In this document: piece by piece, positions 4,658 through 13,000 of the stretch
Numbering within the stretch: the stretch's first letter is position 1
Layout of the letters: each line of letters opens with the position of its first letter
IMG/VR virus record: IMGVR_UViG_3300030430_003454
Coordinates: 1 to 25,388 of that record
Origin: a virus
Length of the DNA stretch: 25,388 nucleotides
Strand: one strand, 5' to 3'
Notes under the pieces: model-generated
Databases searched by the model: none
Seen by the model: only the letters and a program-made list of their open reading frames with translations
Told to the model about the DNA's origin: nothing
Program-made: the position numbers and the translations under genes

Positions 4658-4919
4658 TTCAAGGAAAAAACCTGCTAGAAAACCTATTAACGCCAAAACT
4701 AAAGCAACGCTTCAAAAAAAAGCTAAGAACTCTAAATATACGTACAGTCAGTTGGCGGCTGTATACAGGCGTGGACAGGGTGCTTATCTTTCTTCGGGAA
4801 GTAAATCAGCTTCTATGGCAGCTTGGGCTATGGGTAGAGTTAACTCTTTTATTAGGGGTGGTCATTCTCAAGATAATGATATAAAAAGAAGAGGCAAGTC
4901 ACGTGCGAAAAAGAAGTAG
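4635..4919 (+). CDS. Basic phage protein, DUF5824-like
   Basis: After a Lys-rich N-terminus (MPPKKKSSSRKKPARKP) comes YTYSQLAAVYRRGQGAYLSS and later AWAMGRVNSFIRGG, a combination I know from small proteins of cyanophages and pelagiphages described as DUF5824 (from memory). GGAGAG lies five bases before the ATG, which overlaps the upstream gene by 23 bases. The basic tail (GKSRAKKK) suggests nucleic-acid contact. The family's function is not established. Confidence 0.7.
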   Translation: MPPKKKSSSRKKPARKPINAKTKATLQKKAKNSKYTYSQLAAVYRRGQGAYLSSGSKSASMAAWAMGRVNSFIRGGHSQDNDIKRRGKSRAKKK

Positions 4920-5097
4920 AAGAAAAGTAAAATATGAAAAAGGAGTCCCGGCTAAATACCTTAAGAATAAAAAAAATTCAAAGGCTTCTGTTGCTCGTGA
5001 AATTAAAGCGACTTCAAAGGCTTATAAAGAAGGTAGGTACATAGATTTAAAAGCTGTACAGAAATCAAGAGCTACTAAGAAAAGGAGGCGTAAATGA
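4903..5097 (+). CDS. Tiny basic protein with GVPAKYL motif
   Basis: GTG at 4903 gives a 64-aa Lys/Arg-rich protein containing KGVPAKYLKNKK and AREIKATSKAYKEGRYIDL, a pattern I have seen in small phage proteins next to terminase genes. AGAGG lies about eight bases before the GTG. The start overlaps the previous gene by 17 bases and the stop overlaps the next start as ATGA. It is probably nucleic-acid binding by charge; no enzymatic motif. Confidence 0.65.
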   Translation: MRKRSRRKVKYEKGVPAKYLKNKKNSKASVAREIKATSKAYKEGRYIDLKAVQKSRATKKRRRK

Positions 5098-5267
5098 AAG
5101 TTAAAGGCGTGGATGCTAGTAAGTTGACTAAAAGACAACAAAATGCTTTGAAAAAACATTCTAAGCATCATTCCAAAAAACATATACAATATATGGTAAA
5201 CTCTATGAAACGTGGTTCTAGTTTTTCTAAATCACATAAAAACGCACAAAAGAAGGTAGGTACATAA
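5094..5267 (+). CDS. 57-aa basic His/Lys-rich protein
   Basis: The frame starts MKVKGVDASKLTKRQQNALK, followed by KHSKHHSKKHIQYMVNSMKR, and ends AQKKVGT. GGAGG lies six bases before the ATG, which overlaps the upstream stop as ATGA; its stop overlaps the next ATG as TAATG. The KHSxHHSxKH pattern resembles small conserved phage proteins found in the same neighbourhood in marine phages. Function unknown. Confidence 0.65.
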   Translation: MKVKGVDASKLTKRQQNALKKHSKHHSKKHIQYMVNSMKRGSSFSKSHKNAQKKVGT

Positions 5268-5401
5268 TGCCAAAAACTAATGGTCAATATTCTGAAGCTC
5301 AGAAAAAAATTGCAAGAGTTGCACCACCATTTGATAAAATAACAGGAGCTGATTTTAAAAAGCTACGTCAAAATGCTAAAAGAAAACCAAAGATGAGCTG
5401 A
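5267..5401 (+). CDS. 44-aa basic protein
   Basis: The product MPKTNGQYSEAQKKIARVAP continues with PFDKITGADFKKLRQNAK, a short motif (APP-x-DKITGADFKKLR) that I recognise from tiny cyanophage and pelagiphage proteins of unknown role. Start and stop both overlap neighbours (TAATG, TGATGA). A GAAGGTAGG-like site precedes the start. Confidence 0.65.
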   Translation: MPKTNGQYSEAQKKIARVAPPFDKITGADFKKLRQNAKRKPKMS

Positions 5402-5523
5402 TGACACAAGTAAGTTGGATGTGGGGTGGCAAAAGACATTACGGTACTCTTATTAGAGAAACCAAAACACATAAGTTTGCAAGAACAAAAAACGGCAAAA
5501 TAAAAAAAATTAAGAAGGTTTAG
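5401..5523 (+). CDS. 40-aa basic protein
   Basis: MTQVSWMWGGKRHYGTLIRE is followed by a Lys-rich tail (NGKIKKIKKV). The start overlaps the preceding stop, and the next gene starts one base after its stop. It is too short for domain assignment; the Trp/Gly start and basic tail are the only marks. Support comes from coupling and from its place in a row of similar genes. Confidence 0.55.
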   Translation: MTQVSWMWGGKRHYGTLIRETKTHKFARTKNGKIKKIKKV

Positions 5524-5524
5524 T

Positions 5525-5815
5525 ATGCCACACAACACTGCAAGAAAAAAAAATCTATTAAAAAAACACAACCTATCAGGAGTTAACAAACCTAAGAGAA
5601 CTCCTAAACATCCTACTAAATCACATATTGTTTTAGCACAAGAAGGTCATAAACTTAAATTAATTAGATTTGGACAACAAGGTGCAAAAACTGCAGGAAA
5701 AAAACAAGATGCAAGGTCTAAAGCAAAAAGAAAATCTTTTAAAGCTAGACATGCAAAAAATATTAGAAAAGGAAAAATGTCTGCTGCATACTGGGCTAAC
5801 AAAACTAAATGGTAG
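5525..5815 (+). CDS. 96-aa basic phage protein, conserved next to terminase
   Basis: Residues 47-70 include LIRFGQQGAKTAGKK and the C-terminus reads GKMSAAYWANKTKW. This arrangement (RFGQQG near the middle, SAxYWAxKxKW at the end) is one I know from small conserved proteins of marine T4-like and T7-like phages. It is highly basic throughout. AAGAAGG lies just before the start; the gene overlaps the terminase start by seven bases. Probably structural or nucleic-acid binding; not established. Confidence 0.7.
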   Translation: MPHNTARKKNLLKKHNLSGVNKPKRTPKHPTKSHIVLAQEGHKLKLIRFGQQGAKTAGKKQDARSKAKRKSFKARHAKNIRKGKMSAAYWANKTKW

Positions 5816-7707
5816 ATATTGAAAAAAATTTAATCTGTCAGAGTCCTAAATGTAAAACAATTCTTAAAGGTAGGCAAAGAAGGTATTGTTCAAATACTTG
5901 CAAAAGGTATGTACAAAATCAAAGAGCATTACATGGTGATAAAACTTTAGGTATACCAAAGCCACAAAAGAAAAATGCAACATCTCGTAAAGGCGAGTTC
6001 TATGACCAGTTTTTAGAAGATGGTTATGCATTAGAAATGTTAAAAGGTGAAATGAGTGCTAGAGAAGTTGCAAGTTTATATCAAATATCTCCTGCACAAG
6101 TGTCAAGAATGTATGCAGCATTTATAGATGATAAAGAGCTTGAAACAAAAAGAGAGGACTGGACAGTTCCCAAAGAAGCAATTAATTCTTTAGAAGATTT
6201 TAAAAAATTTAGAGATAGATATTTTAAAACAGAGACAGGTCACAAATATGAAACACCTGACTTTCAAGATAAATGGGTAAAGGCTATAGCAAATAATATT
6301 GCTGATGGTGGCAACTTGATGATATTGAGTCCACCTCGTCATGGTAAAACAGAATTGCTTATACATTTTGCTATATGGCAAATATGTAGAAATCCTAATG
6401 TAAGAATTATGTGGGTAGGTGGAAATGAAGATATTGCAAAAAATGCAGTAGGTTCTGTACTCGACCATTTAGATTCTAACCAAAAATTAATCGAAGAGTT
6501 TTGTGGACCAGGACAAACATTTAGACCTAAAAGTAGGTCAGGAAAAAACTGGTCACAGACAGCTTTTTCAGTAGCAACTAGAAACGTTACTGGTATAAAG
6601 TCACCAACAATGGTTGCAGTAGGTAAAGGAGGTAAGATTTTATCTCGTGACTGCGACCTTATTATAGCAGATGACATTGAAGATTTTGGTTCGACAGCAC
6701 AACCATCAGGAAGAGCAGCAACAAAAAGGTGGTGGACAACTACATTGTCATCACGTGTTGAAGCTCATACTGCTGTTGTAGTTATTGGTTCAAGACAACA
6801 TTCAGATGATTTATATAATTCATTATTAGATAATAACGCTTGGAACAATATTGTAGAACAAGCACATTCAGATGATTGTGAAATACCAGAACAAGATTTT
6901 GATGAGCATATAGATTGTATGTTATGGCAAGGTAAAAGAGATTATAAATGGTTAAATACACAAAAAGAGGCATCAGCAACAACAGGTGGTGTGCATGTAT
7001 TTGAAATGGTATATCTTAATAGAGCAAATCCAATAGGTACAACAATATTCAATCCTGAAACTATAACAAAATGTTTTGATGACACATTAGATATTGGTGA
7101 AGTAAAAGAGTCTTGTTATTTAGTAGCAGGTCTTGACCCTGCTGCTACAGGTTATCAAGCAGCATTTTTGTGGGCTATATACGATAGTTCACCTTTAAAA
7201 ATGCAAATGGTTGATATTGAAAACAATAAAGGTGGAGGCATCAAAGAAGCATTAAGAGTTATGAAAGAATGGAAAGAACTACACGGTTGTTATCATTGGG
7301 TTATAGAAGAAAATGCATTTCAAAAGGCAATAAGACAAGATACAGAGTTAAGAGATTACTGTGCAACAAACGGAATTATACACGAAGGTCATCAAACACA
7401 GGCAAAAAATAAATGGGACTCAAGATATGGTGTTACATCAATGACATCTTTATTTGCTGAAGAAAAAATTATCTTACCTTACAAATCTGTAGAAGCTAAA
7501 ATCAAATCAGATTTATATAAAAAACAACTATCTTTCTTTGCTAGTAAAGGTAGAGGCTATAAATCAGATATAGTAATGGCTAGTTGGTTTCCAATGAAAG
7601 TTGTAAGAAGATTACAAACTGCAAGATTTGATGATATGATGGTAGAATATAGTCCGAGTTTTAGCGGAATAAATACAGCATCTTGGAATGATGCACCTTG
7701 GAGATAA
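5809..7707 (+). CDS. terL: Terminase large subunit with N-terminal zinc cluster and HTH
   Basis: The DNA-packaging motor (ATPase plus nuclease) that fills the procapsid through the portal. Walker A is SPPRHGKT (residues 174-181), Walker B is DLIIADD (283-289), and the RNase H-like nuclease acidic residues are likely Asp443 (GLDPAATGY), Glu500/501 (WVIEENAF) and Asp587 (KSDIVMASW). Unusually, about 120 residues precede the ATPase: a four-Cys cluster (Cys10, Cys15, Cys27, Cys31) and a helix-turn-helix-like segment at about 74-105 (REVASLYQISPAQVSRMY). These could bind DNA and replace a separate small terminase, none of which is recognisable upstream. It abuts the portal gene without a gap. Confidence 0.93.
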   Translation: MVDIEKNLICQSPKCKTILKGRQRRYCSNTCKRYVQNQRALHGDKTLGIPKPQKKNATSRKGEFYDQFLEDGYALEMLKGEMSAREVASLYQISPAQVSRMYAAFIDDKELETKREDWTVPKEAINSLEDFKKFRDRYFKTETGHKYETPDFQDKWVKAIANNIADGGNLMILSPPRHGKTELLIHFAIWQICRNPNVRIMWVGGNEDIAKNAVGSVLDHLDSNQKLIEEFCGPGQTFRPKSRSGKNWSQTAFSVATRNVTGIKSPTMVAVGKGGKILSRDCDLIIADDIEDFGSTAQPSGRAATKRWWTTTLSSRVEAHTAVVVIGSRQHSDDLYNSLLDNNAWNNIVEQAHSDDCEIPEQDFDEHIDCMLWQGKRDYKWLNTQKEASATTGGVHVFEMVYLNRANPIGTTIFNPETITKCFDDTLDIGEVKESCYLVAGLDPAATGYQAAFLWAIYDSSPLKMQMVDIENNKGGGIKEALRVMKEWKELHGCYHWVIEENAFQKAIRQDTELRDYCATNGIIHEGHQTQAKNKWDSRYGVTSMTSLFAEEKIILPYKSVEAKIKSDLYKKQLSFFASKGRGYKSDIVMASWFPMKVVRRLQTARFDDMMVEYSPSFSGINTASWNDAPWR

Positions 7708-9459
7708 ATGTTAGTTAAAGATATTTTAGACAGAGCAGTACATCTTAGAAACATGCATAAGACTGCATTAGTCGATAGACATAGATTTAGGGCAATAATG
7801 AATGGTGGTGCGGATGGAATAAGAGCATTACTCGGCAATCAACTTGATATGATGGACGAATCATTATTACCTGCACCAAACTTACTTATGTCAGGGTTAG
7901 ATAGACTTGCACAAAAACTAGGAAGAGTACCTAATCTTAGAGTAGATTTAACTAATCCAAGAGACTCTGAAAGGTCAAAAAGAAAAAAAGAAAAGCTAGA
8001 ACGAATAATTACATCATTTGACCAAATGCAAAACTTAAAAGGTCAGCTACCACAAGTTGCAAGATGGTTACCTGGTTACGGTTTTGCTGTATGGATAATA
8101 ACTACAAAACAAGATGCAGATGGAAATGTATATCCATGTGCTGAACTTAGAGACCCTTACGATTGTTTTCCTGGTTATTACGGTGCTAATCAAACACCTG
8201 ATGAATTAGTAACAGTTAGAACAGTACCAGTAGATGAATTAATAACTATGTACCCTGAACTTAAAGCATATTACAACGACCCCGATTCAAGTAAAGATAA
8301 AGAAGTTAATAAAAGTTATGCAAATTTAAGTTATCAAAATTATGAAGAAGGTTCATGGGAAAACTCAAACGATAATGGAGACAATATTATTGAATACATG
8401 AATGCTGAAGGCACTTATATAGTACATCCTGCTTCAGCAAAAATAGTTGATTTTGTCCCTAATCCTTTACAGTCAGGTCCTGCGTTCGTTGTAGCTAAAA
8501 GATTTAGTTTTGACCAACTGCAAGGACAGTTTGACCAAACAATAGGACTTATGTCATCAATGGCAAAAATAAATATTATGTCAATAATTGCTATGGAAGA
8601 TGCAGTATTTACAGAAACTAACGTAGTAGGAGAGATAGAGTCAGGGCAATATAGAAAAGGAAGATTTGCTGTTAATTATTTGACTCCTGGTTCACAAGTA
8701 GTAAAACCAGTAAGTAATTTACCGTATCAACTATTTGAACAAGTAGGAAGAATAGAAAGACATTTAAGAGTTGTAGCAGGATACCCAGTTCAAGATGATG
8801 CAATATCTCCTAATTCATTCGTTACAGGTAGAGGTTTAGAAGAACTTCAAAGTGGTGTATCTCTTATGGTAAGAGAATATCAACAAATATTATCAAAAGC
8901 ATTAGAAGATGTTGATTATAAAAGATTAGAACTAGATGAAATATTGTTTGCTAACAAAAGAAAACCTTTATCAGGATATATTAAAGGAGCAGCATTTTCA
9001 GAAAATTATACTCCAGGAACAGATATAAATAAAAATTATAAAACAACACGTGTTTACGGAACTATGGCAGGTTTTGATGAGCCACAAAAAATTATTACAG
9101 GATTGCAGTTGTTACAAGCAGGTATCATAGATAGACAAACAATGCAAGAAGAAATGGATGGACTTCAAGACCTTACTAAAATAAATGACAGAATTACAAA
9201 AGAACGTGCTGAAAGAGTTCTGTTTGAGTCGCTTCTTGCTAGGTCACAACAAGGAGACATGCAAGCCATGGCAGCAATAACAGAAATATACAGAAGTCCA
9301 AATAAAATAGATGATATATTAGAAGATTTCTTTTCTGAACAAGTAGAGCAACAACAACAACAACAATTAGCAGCAGCCGCAGGACAACAAGCAGCAGCTC
9401 CAGGACAAGGACCTGCATCGGTACAAGATATATTTGCACAGATTGCAGCAGGACAATAA
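7708..9459 (+). CDS. Portal protein
   Basis: A 583-aa protein starting immediately after the terminase stop, the usual place for the portal ring subunit through which DNA enters and leaves. Supporting features are the overall length, a helix-rich N-terminus, an early strand region (VARWLPGYGFAVWIITTKQD, about 115-134) and the clip/stem-type region around 300-400. The C-terminus is a flexible Gln/Ala-rich tail (EQQQQQQLAAAAGQQ), encoded partly by CAA repeats. No catalytic motif is expected. Identification rests on position and shape rather than on a diagnostic motif. Confidence 0.8.
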   Translation: MLVKDILDRAVHLRNMHKTALVDRHRFRAIMNGGADGIRALLGNQLDMMDESLLPAPNLLMSGLDRLAQKLGRVPNLRVDLTNPRDSERSKRKKEKLERIITSFDQMQNLKGQLPQVARWLPGYGFAVWIITTKQDADGNVYPCAELRDPYDCFPGYYGANQTPDELVTVRTVPVDELITMYPELKAYYNDPDSSKDKEVNKSYANLSYQNYEEGSWENSNDNGDNIIEYMNAEGTYIVHPASAKIVDFVPNPLQSGPAFVVAKRFSFDQLQGQFDQTIGLMSSMAKINIMSIIAMEDAVFTETNVVGEIESGQYRKGRFAVNYLTPGSQVVKPVSNLPYQLFEQVGRIERHLRVVAGYPVQDDAISPNSFVTGRGLEELQSGVSLMVREYQQILSKALEDVDYKRLELDEILFANKRKPLSGYIKGAAFSENYTPGTDINKNYKTTRVYGTMAGFDEPQKIITGLQLLQAGIIDRQTMQEEMDGLQDLTKINDRITKERAERVLFESLLARSQQGDMQAMAAITEIYRSPNKIDDILEDFFSEQVEQQQQQQLAAAAGQQAAAPGQGPASVQDIFAQIAAGQ

Positions 9460-9515
9460 TGGAAGAAAATAATAAAGAATACGCAGGTAATCCTAATTGG
9501 GCAGGAGATGATTGA
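9459..9515 (+). CDS. 18-aa coupled microprotein or leader peptide
   Basis: The frame MEENNKEYAGNPNWAGDD starts overlapping the portal stop (TAATG), has an AGGA site just upstream, and stops overlapping the next start (TGATG). It exactly bridges the gap between two genes, which makes translation plausible even if the peptide only carries ribosomes to the next start. Low confidence because of its length. Confidence 0.35.
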   Translation: MEENNKEYAGNPNWAGDD

Positions 9516-9700
9516 TGGAAGAATACTTTAATGAAAAATTTATAGACATGATATTAAAGGAATATCCTGAATATAATAGTCAACCATTTACAGAAGAATA
9601 TCAAGATGGCATTATGTTTAACGCTGTTACTATTGCACAGTTTCCAGGTATGAGAATAGATTTATTGATTATAAGAGGTGAAGATGACACGAGGAGATAA
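9515..9700 (+). CDS. 61-aa acidic hypothetical protein
   Basis: MEEYFNEKFIDMILKEYPEY begins at ATG 9515, eight bases after GGAG; a TTG three bases earlier is also possible. The protein is acidic and aromatic, ending LLIIRGEDDTRR. It overlaps the following gene by 17 bases. No family recognised; between portal and ejection genes a small head-joining or chaperone role is possible but unsupported. Confidence 0.6.
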   Translation: MEEYFNEKFIDMILKEYPEYNSQPFTEEYQDGIMFNAVTIAQFPGMRIDLLIIRGEDDTRR

Positions 9701-10079
9701 ATTAAATTATAATCCTGGAAAAGACAAAATAAATCCATCTGATTTAGTAGGTGGTGGACAAGATTTAGAAAGAGCAAGAAACGCAGAACTAGTTAGAAGT
9801 TTTGAACAATATAAAGAACCTGATGTTGGGGAATTAGTACAAGAAGTTGAGCCAATAGATACAGCAAGAGCTTCAGGTGAAGGGGTCACTCCGCTTAAAG
9901 CAGAGACACAAAGAAAAAATGTATCAGCAATAAATGATTCACTTATTTCACAGCCACGTGTTCCTGTAGATAAATTAGCAGTATTAAGGACATTATATAA
10001 TGTATATCCGGATGTAGATATATTAGCCTTAATGGAAAGTGAGATGAAAAAGCAACAAAATACTTATGGTGCTGGCTAA
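9684..10079 (+). CDS. 131-aa hypothetical virion-region protein
   Basis: The start ATG 9684 (MTRGDKLNYNPGKDKINPSD) stands four bases after AGAGGT; a GTG two codons upstream is the alternative. The sequence is hydrophilic and probably extended in its first two thirds, with a short helical end (LAVLRTLYNVYPDVDILALM). It looks like a flexible structural or ejected protein. It ends 12 bases before the 1631-aa gene. Family unknown. Confidence 0.6.
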   Translation: MTRGDKLNYNPGKDKINPSDLVGGGQDLERARNAELVRSFEQYKEPDVGELVQEVEPIDTARASGEGVTPLKAETQRKNVSAINDSLISQPRVPVDKLAVLRTLYNVYPDVDILALMESEMKKQQNTYGAG

Positions 10080-10091
10080 GGAGAAATAAGT

Positions 10092-13000
10092 ATGAGATTT
10101 TCACAATATTGGGTAGACCCTGATGTAGAGTTGCAATTGCTCTTTGACCAAGAGAGAGAAATAAAAGAAACAGAGATTGTTAAAAATCAAATAACAAGGT
10201 CACAAGGATTTCACACATCTCAGCTTGCAAGCGAATTAGGTAATGTTATGCCTAGTGGTGCAATTATAGCTTCCGGATTATCTGAGTTAGCAATACAAGC
10301 ACCTGAAATAAAACAAGTAGTAGATTCATATTTAGAACAACAAGCATCAATAACTAAAAGAATTAGAGATGCAGGAAGAAGTTTTATAAGAACAGCTTTT
10401 GTTGCTGCAGATTCATTAGCAGAGGCTGTTATTAAAAGACCTTTTCAAGCTGCTGCAGCTACACATGTACAAAGAGGTGATAATCCTATTCTTGCTTTAG
10501 GTGGACCTTTACTTGGTTTCCTTACAGACCCATTTACAAGAGATGAGGGTGAAGAATCTTTTTACAAAAAATATAGAGAGAACAAAGAGCAATTAGGTAA
10601 GACAGTATTTGGTAGAGCAATACAAGAGTTAGCAGCAGGAAACAATGTTAACCTAGGTGCAGGTTTTTTTGGAAATAGTGATATTGCAGAAAACATGGAT
10701 ATATTTAAAGCTATTGTCGATTCTACTGACGATGAACAAGTTATATCACAAGCAAGAAGTATTATTGAAGAACAATTAGGTAAACCAATAACTATAGAAG
10801 AAAGACAAGATGTTAATAGTTTGTTAGCACAAGATGGGTATATACTATCTCCAGGAACAGTAGTCGCTGCAAATGTTTTTGAACCAGGAACTAAAAATTT
10901 TAATATCATGTCAGGTGCTATTGATTTTGGTGTCACCGCAGGATTAGACCCACTTAACTTTGTTGGTGTAGGTATTGGTAAAATAGGTAAAGCAAAGAAA
11001 GCATTCAAAACAGGTGAATCATTACAAGGGGTAGGAATTATAGATAAAGCTATAAGGAAATCAGTTCATCAACCTACTGCAGATGATTATTTTTTAAGAG
11101 GACCAGGTAGACAAATTGCTGAACTAATGGGTAAAGAAACAAATATAAAGAATATACAAAAGATATTTGGCAAAAATAGAGATGCTATACCACATGAATT
11201 GTATAGAGAATTAGCAGATGCAAATACAGAAGGTGTTATAAATGCACTAAGAAGAGAAATATCAAGAGGAACTATTACCGAAAGATTTGACCCTACATCA
11301 GCTATATTCAATGGCAAGTTTTCTACAACATTAGGCAAGATGTTTGACCCTGAGTTTGGAGACTTAGGATTAAAAGCTGTAGTAAAAAGACGATGGGAGG
11401 GTACACCTATTGTACGTATGATGGGAGATTTACCTCCAGTAAACCTTAATGTTAAAAACTTAGATGAAGCATACGACCAACTAAATGAATTTATGGATGG
11501 AGTAGGTATTGGTGTAGAAAAACAAGATGAACTATTAAGAGGATTTGTTGATATAACATCTGAAGTCAAAGGTAAAGGTGCAAATCCAAATGAAGCTATA
11601 CCGAGCTACGGTATTGTATCTAAAATATTTAAGTTTTTAAATGATGAAGTATTTCCTGCTACAGATGAAGTATTAGGTGAAGGATACGTAGGTAGAGCAT
11701 TTGAGAAGTTTGAAGCAGATACATCGAAAATGAGAGATTACTTTCACGATGAACTAGGTAATCCTGAAACATTCCTTGGTGCAAAGTCAGACATTATCAT
11801 AGATGGAAAGATACAAATACAACCAACAGCACATTTGTTTTCTGAATACTTTGATGGCAATATATTTTTGCCTGGCGGTAGAGATTTATCAAGAATTGTA
11901 GGTAATACAAGAAATGCTTTTTGGAGACTTATTGGAGGAAGAAAACTTACTGGTAAAGATTTAACACTTGAATCATTTGTAAAAGCACAATCAGAAGATG
12001 CTAACTTTGTAGCCAAAAACTTATCTAAATTATTTTATGGTGTCGACCCTGATGGTGTAAGAGTTACGGAGGGTGCATTAACACAGATAGCAGATACTTA
12101 TATGCAAGCCTTGTGGAAACCTTTTATTCTTCTTAGAGCTGCTTGGACATCAAGAGTTGTAGGCGAAGAGCAATTAAGAATGTGGGCAGCAGATAGAACA
12201 AGCGTATTTAGTCATCCCATATCACATATTGCATGGGTATTAGGTACACCATCTGCAGGGAAGTATGTTGGTAAAGTTGAAAATGCTTTGAAAAAAATAC
12301 CTGGTATAAAAGCTAAAGGGCTAGAGGACATTTTAGGTAATGAGTTTTTAATGGATATATCTTTTAAAAATTCTATGGCTAGAGGTAAATCAGTAGCTAT
12401 TGGTGGACTTGCTCCTAAAAGGTCAAATATATTCATAACAGTAGGAAAAGGTAATAAAAAATATTTAGATGGTTATGTATTAGAAAATACACTATTAGCT
12501 AATGATGTTCTTGCAAGAGAACTTGCTAGAACAATTAGTAATGCAAAAGGAGTTTACGCAACATTTGATGAGTTAGTAGATGCAGCTTTCAGTGGTGATT
12601 TAAGACCTTTGTTAGAAGATTTTGTAGAATTAGCAGACGATGCTTCTTATGCAGCAAAAGCAAGAATATTAGAAACTAAAGAAAACGTAGCTGCTTACTT
12701 AGAATCTATACAAGCAAGATTACACAAACAAGCAGGGGGAAGTTATGAAAAATATATTGTTGTAGATGGGCAAGAAATAATATTAAAAGCAGGAGAAGCA
12801 ATACCTACAGAGTATGCAGACTTTATACCTAGATTTAGAATTACTCAAACAGGAGATGACGAGATACTTAATCTTATTGCAAATGGTAGTGGAGAAGTAG
12901 CCGGTAAATTTATATCATTAGAAAACATATCTAAAGAATTTAGAGCAGAATATAACAAAGCTAAACAAGCATTAGGTTCTAAATTAAAAGAATGGGATAA

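Noticed and set aside
5398-5404. CTGATGA hammerhead-like word
   Set aside because: It is a stop-start overlap of two small genes, and the nearest GAAAC is over 50 bases away without supporting helices.
10562-11008. Long open frames on the minus strand inside the virion genes
   Set aside because: They are antisense shadows of AT-rich codon-biased genes, without ribosome sites, and are rich in Ser/Leu/Ile as expected for such shadows.
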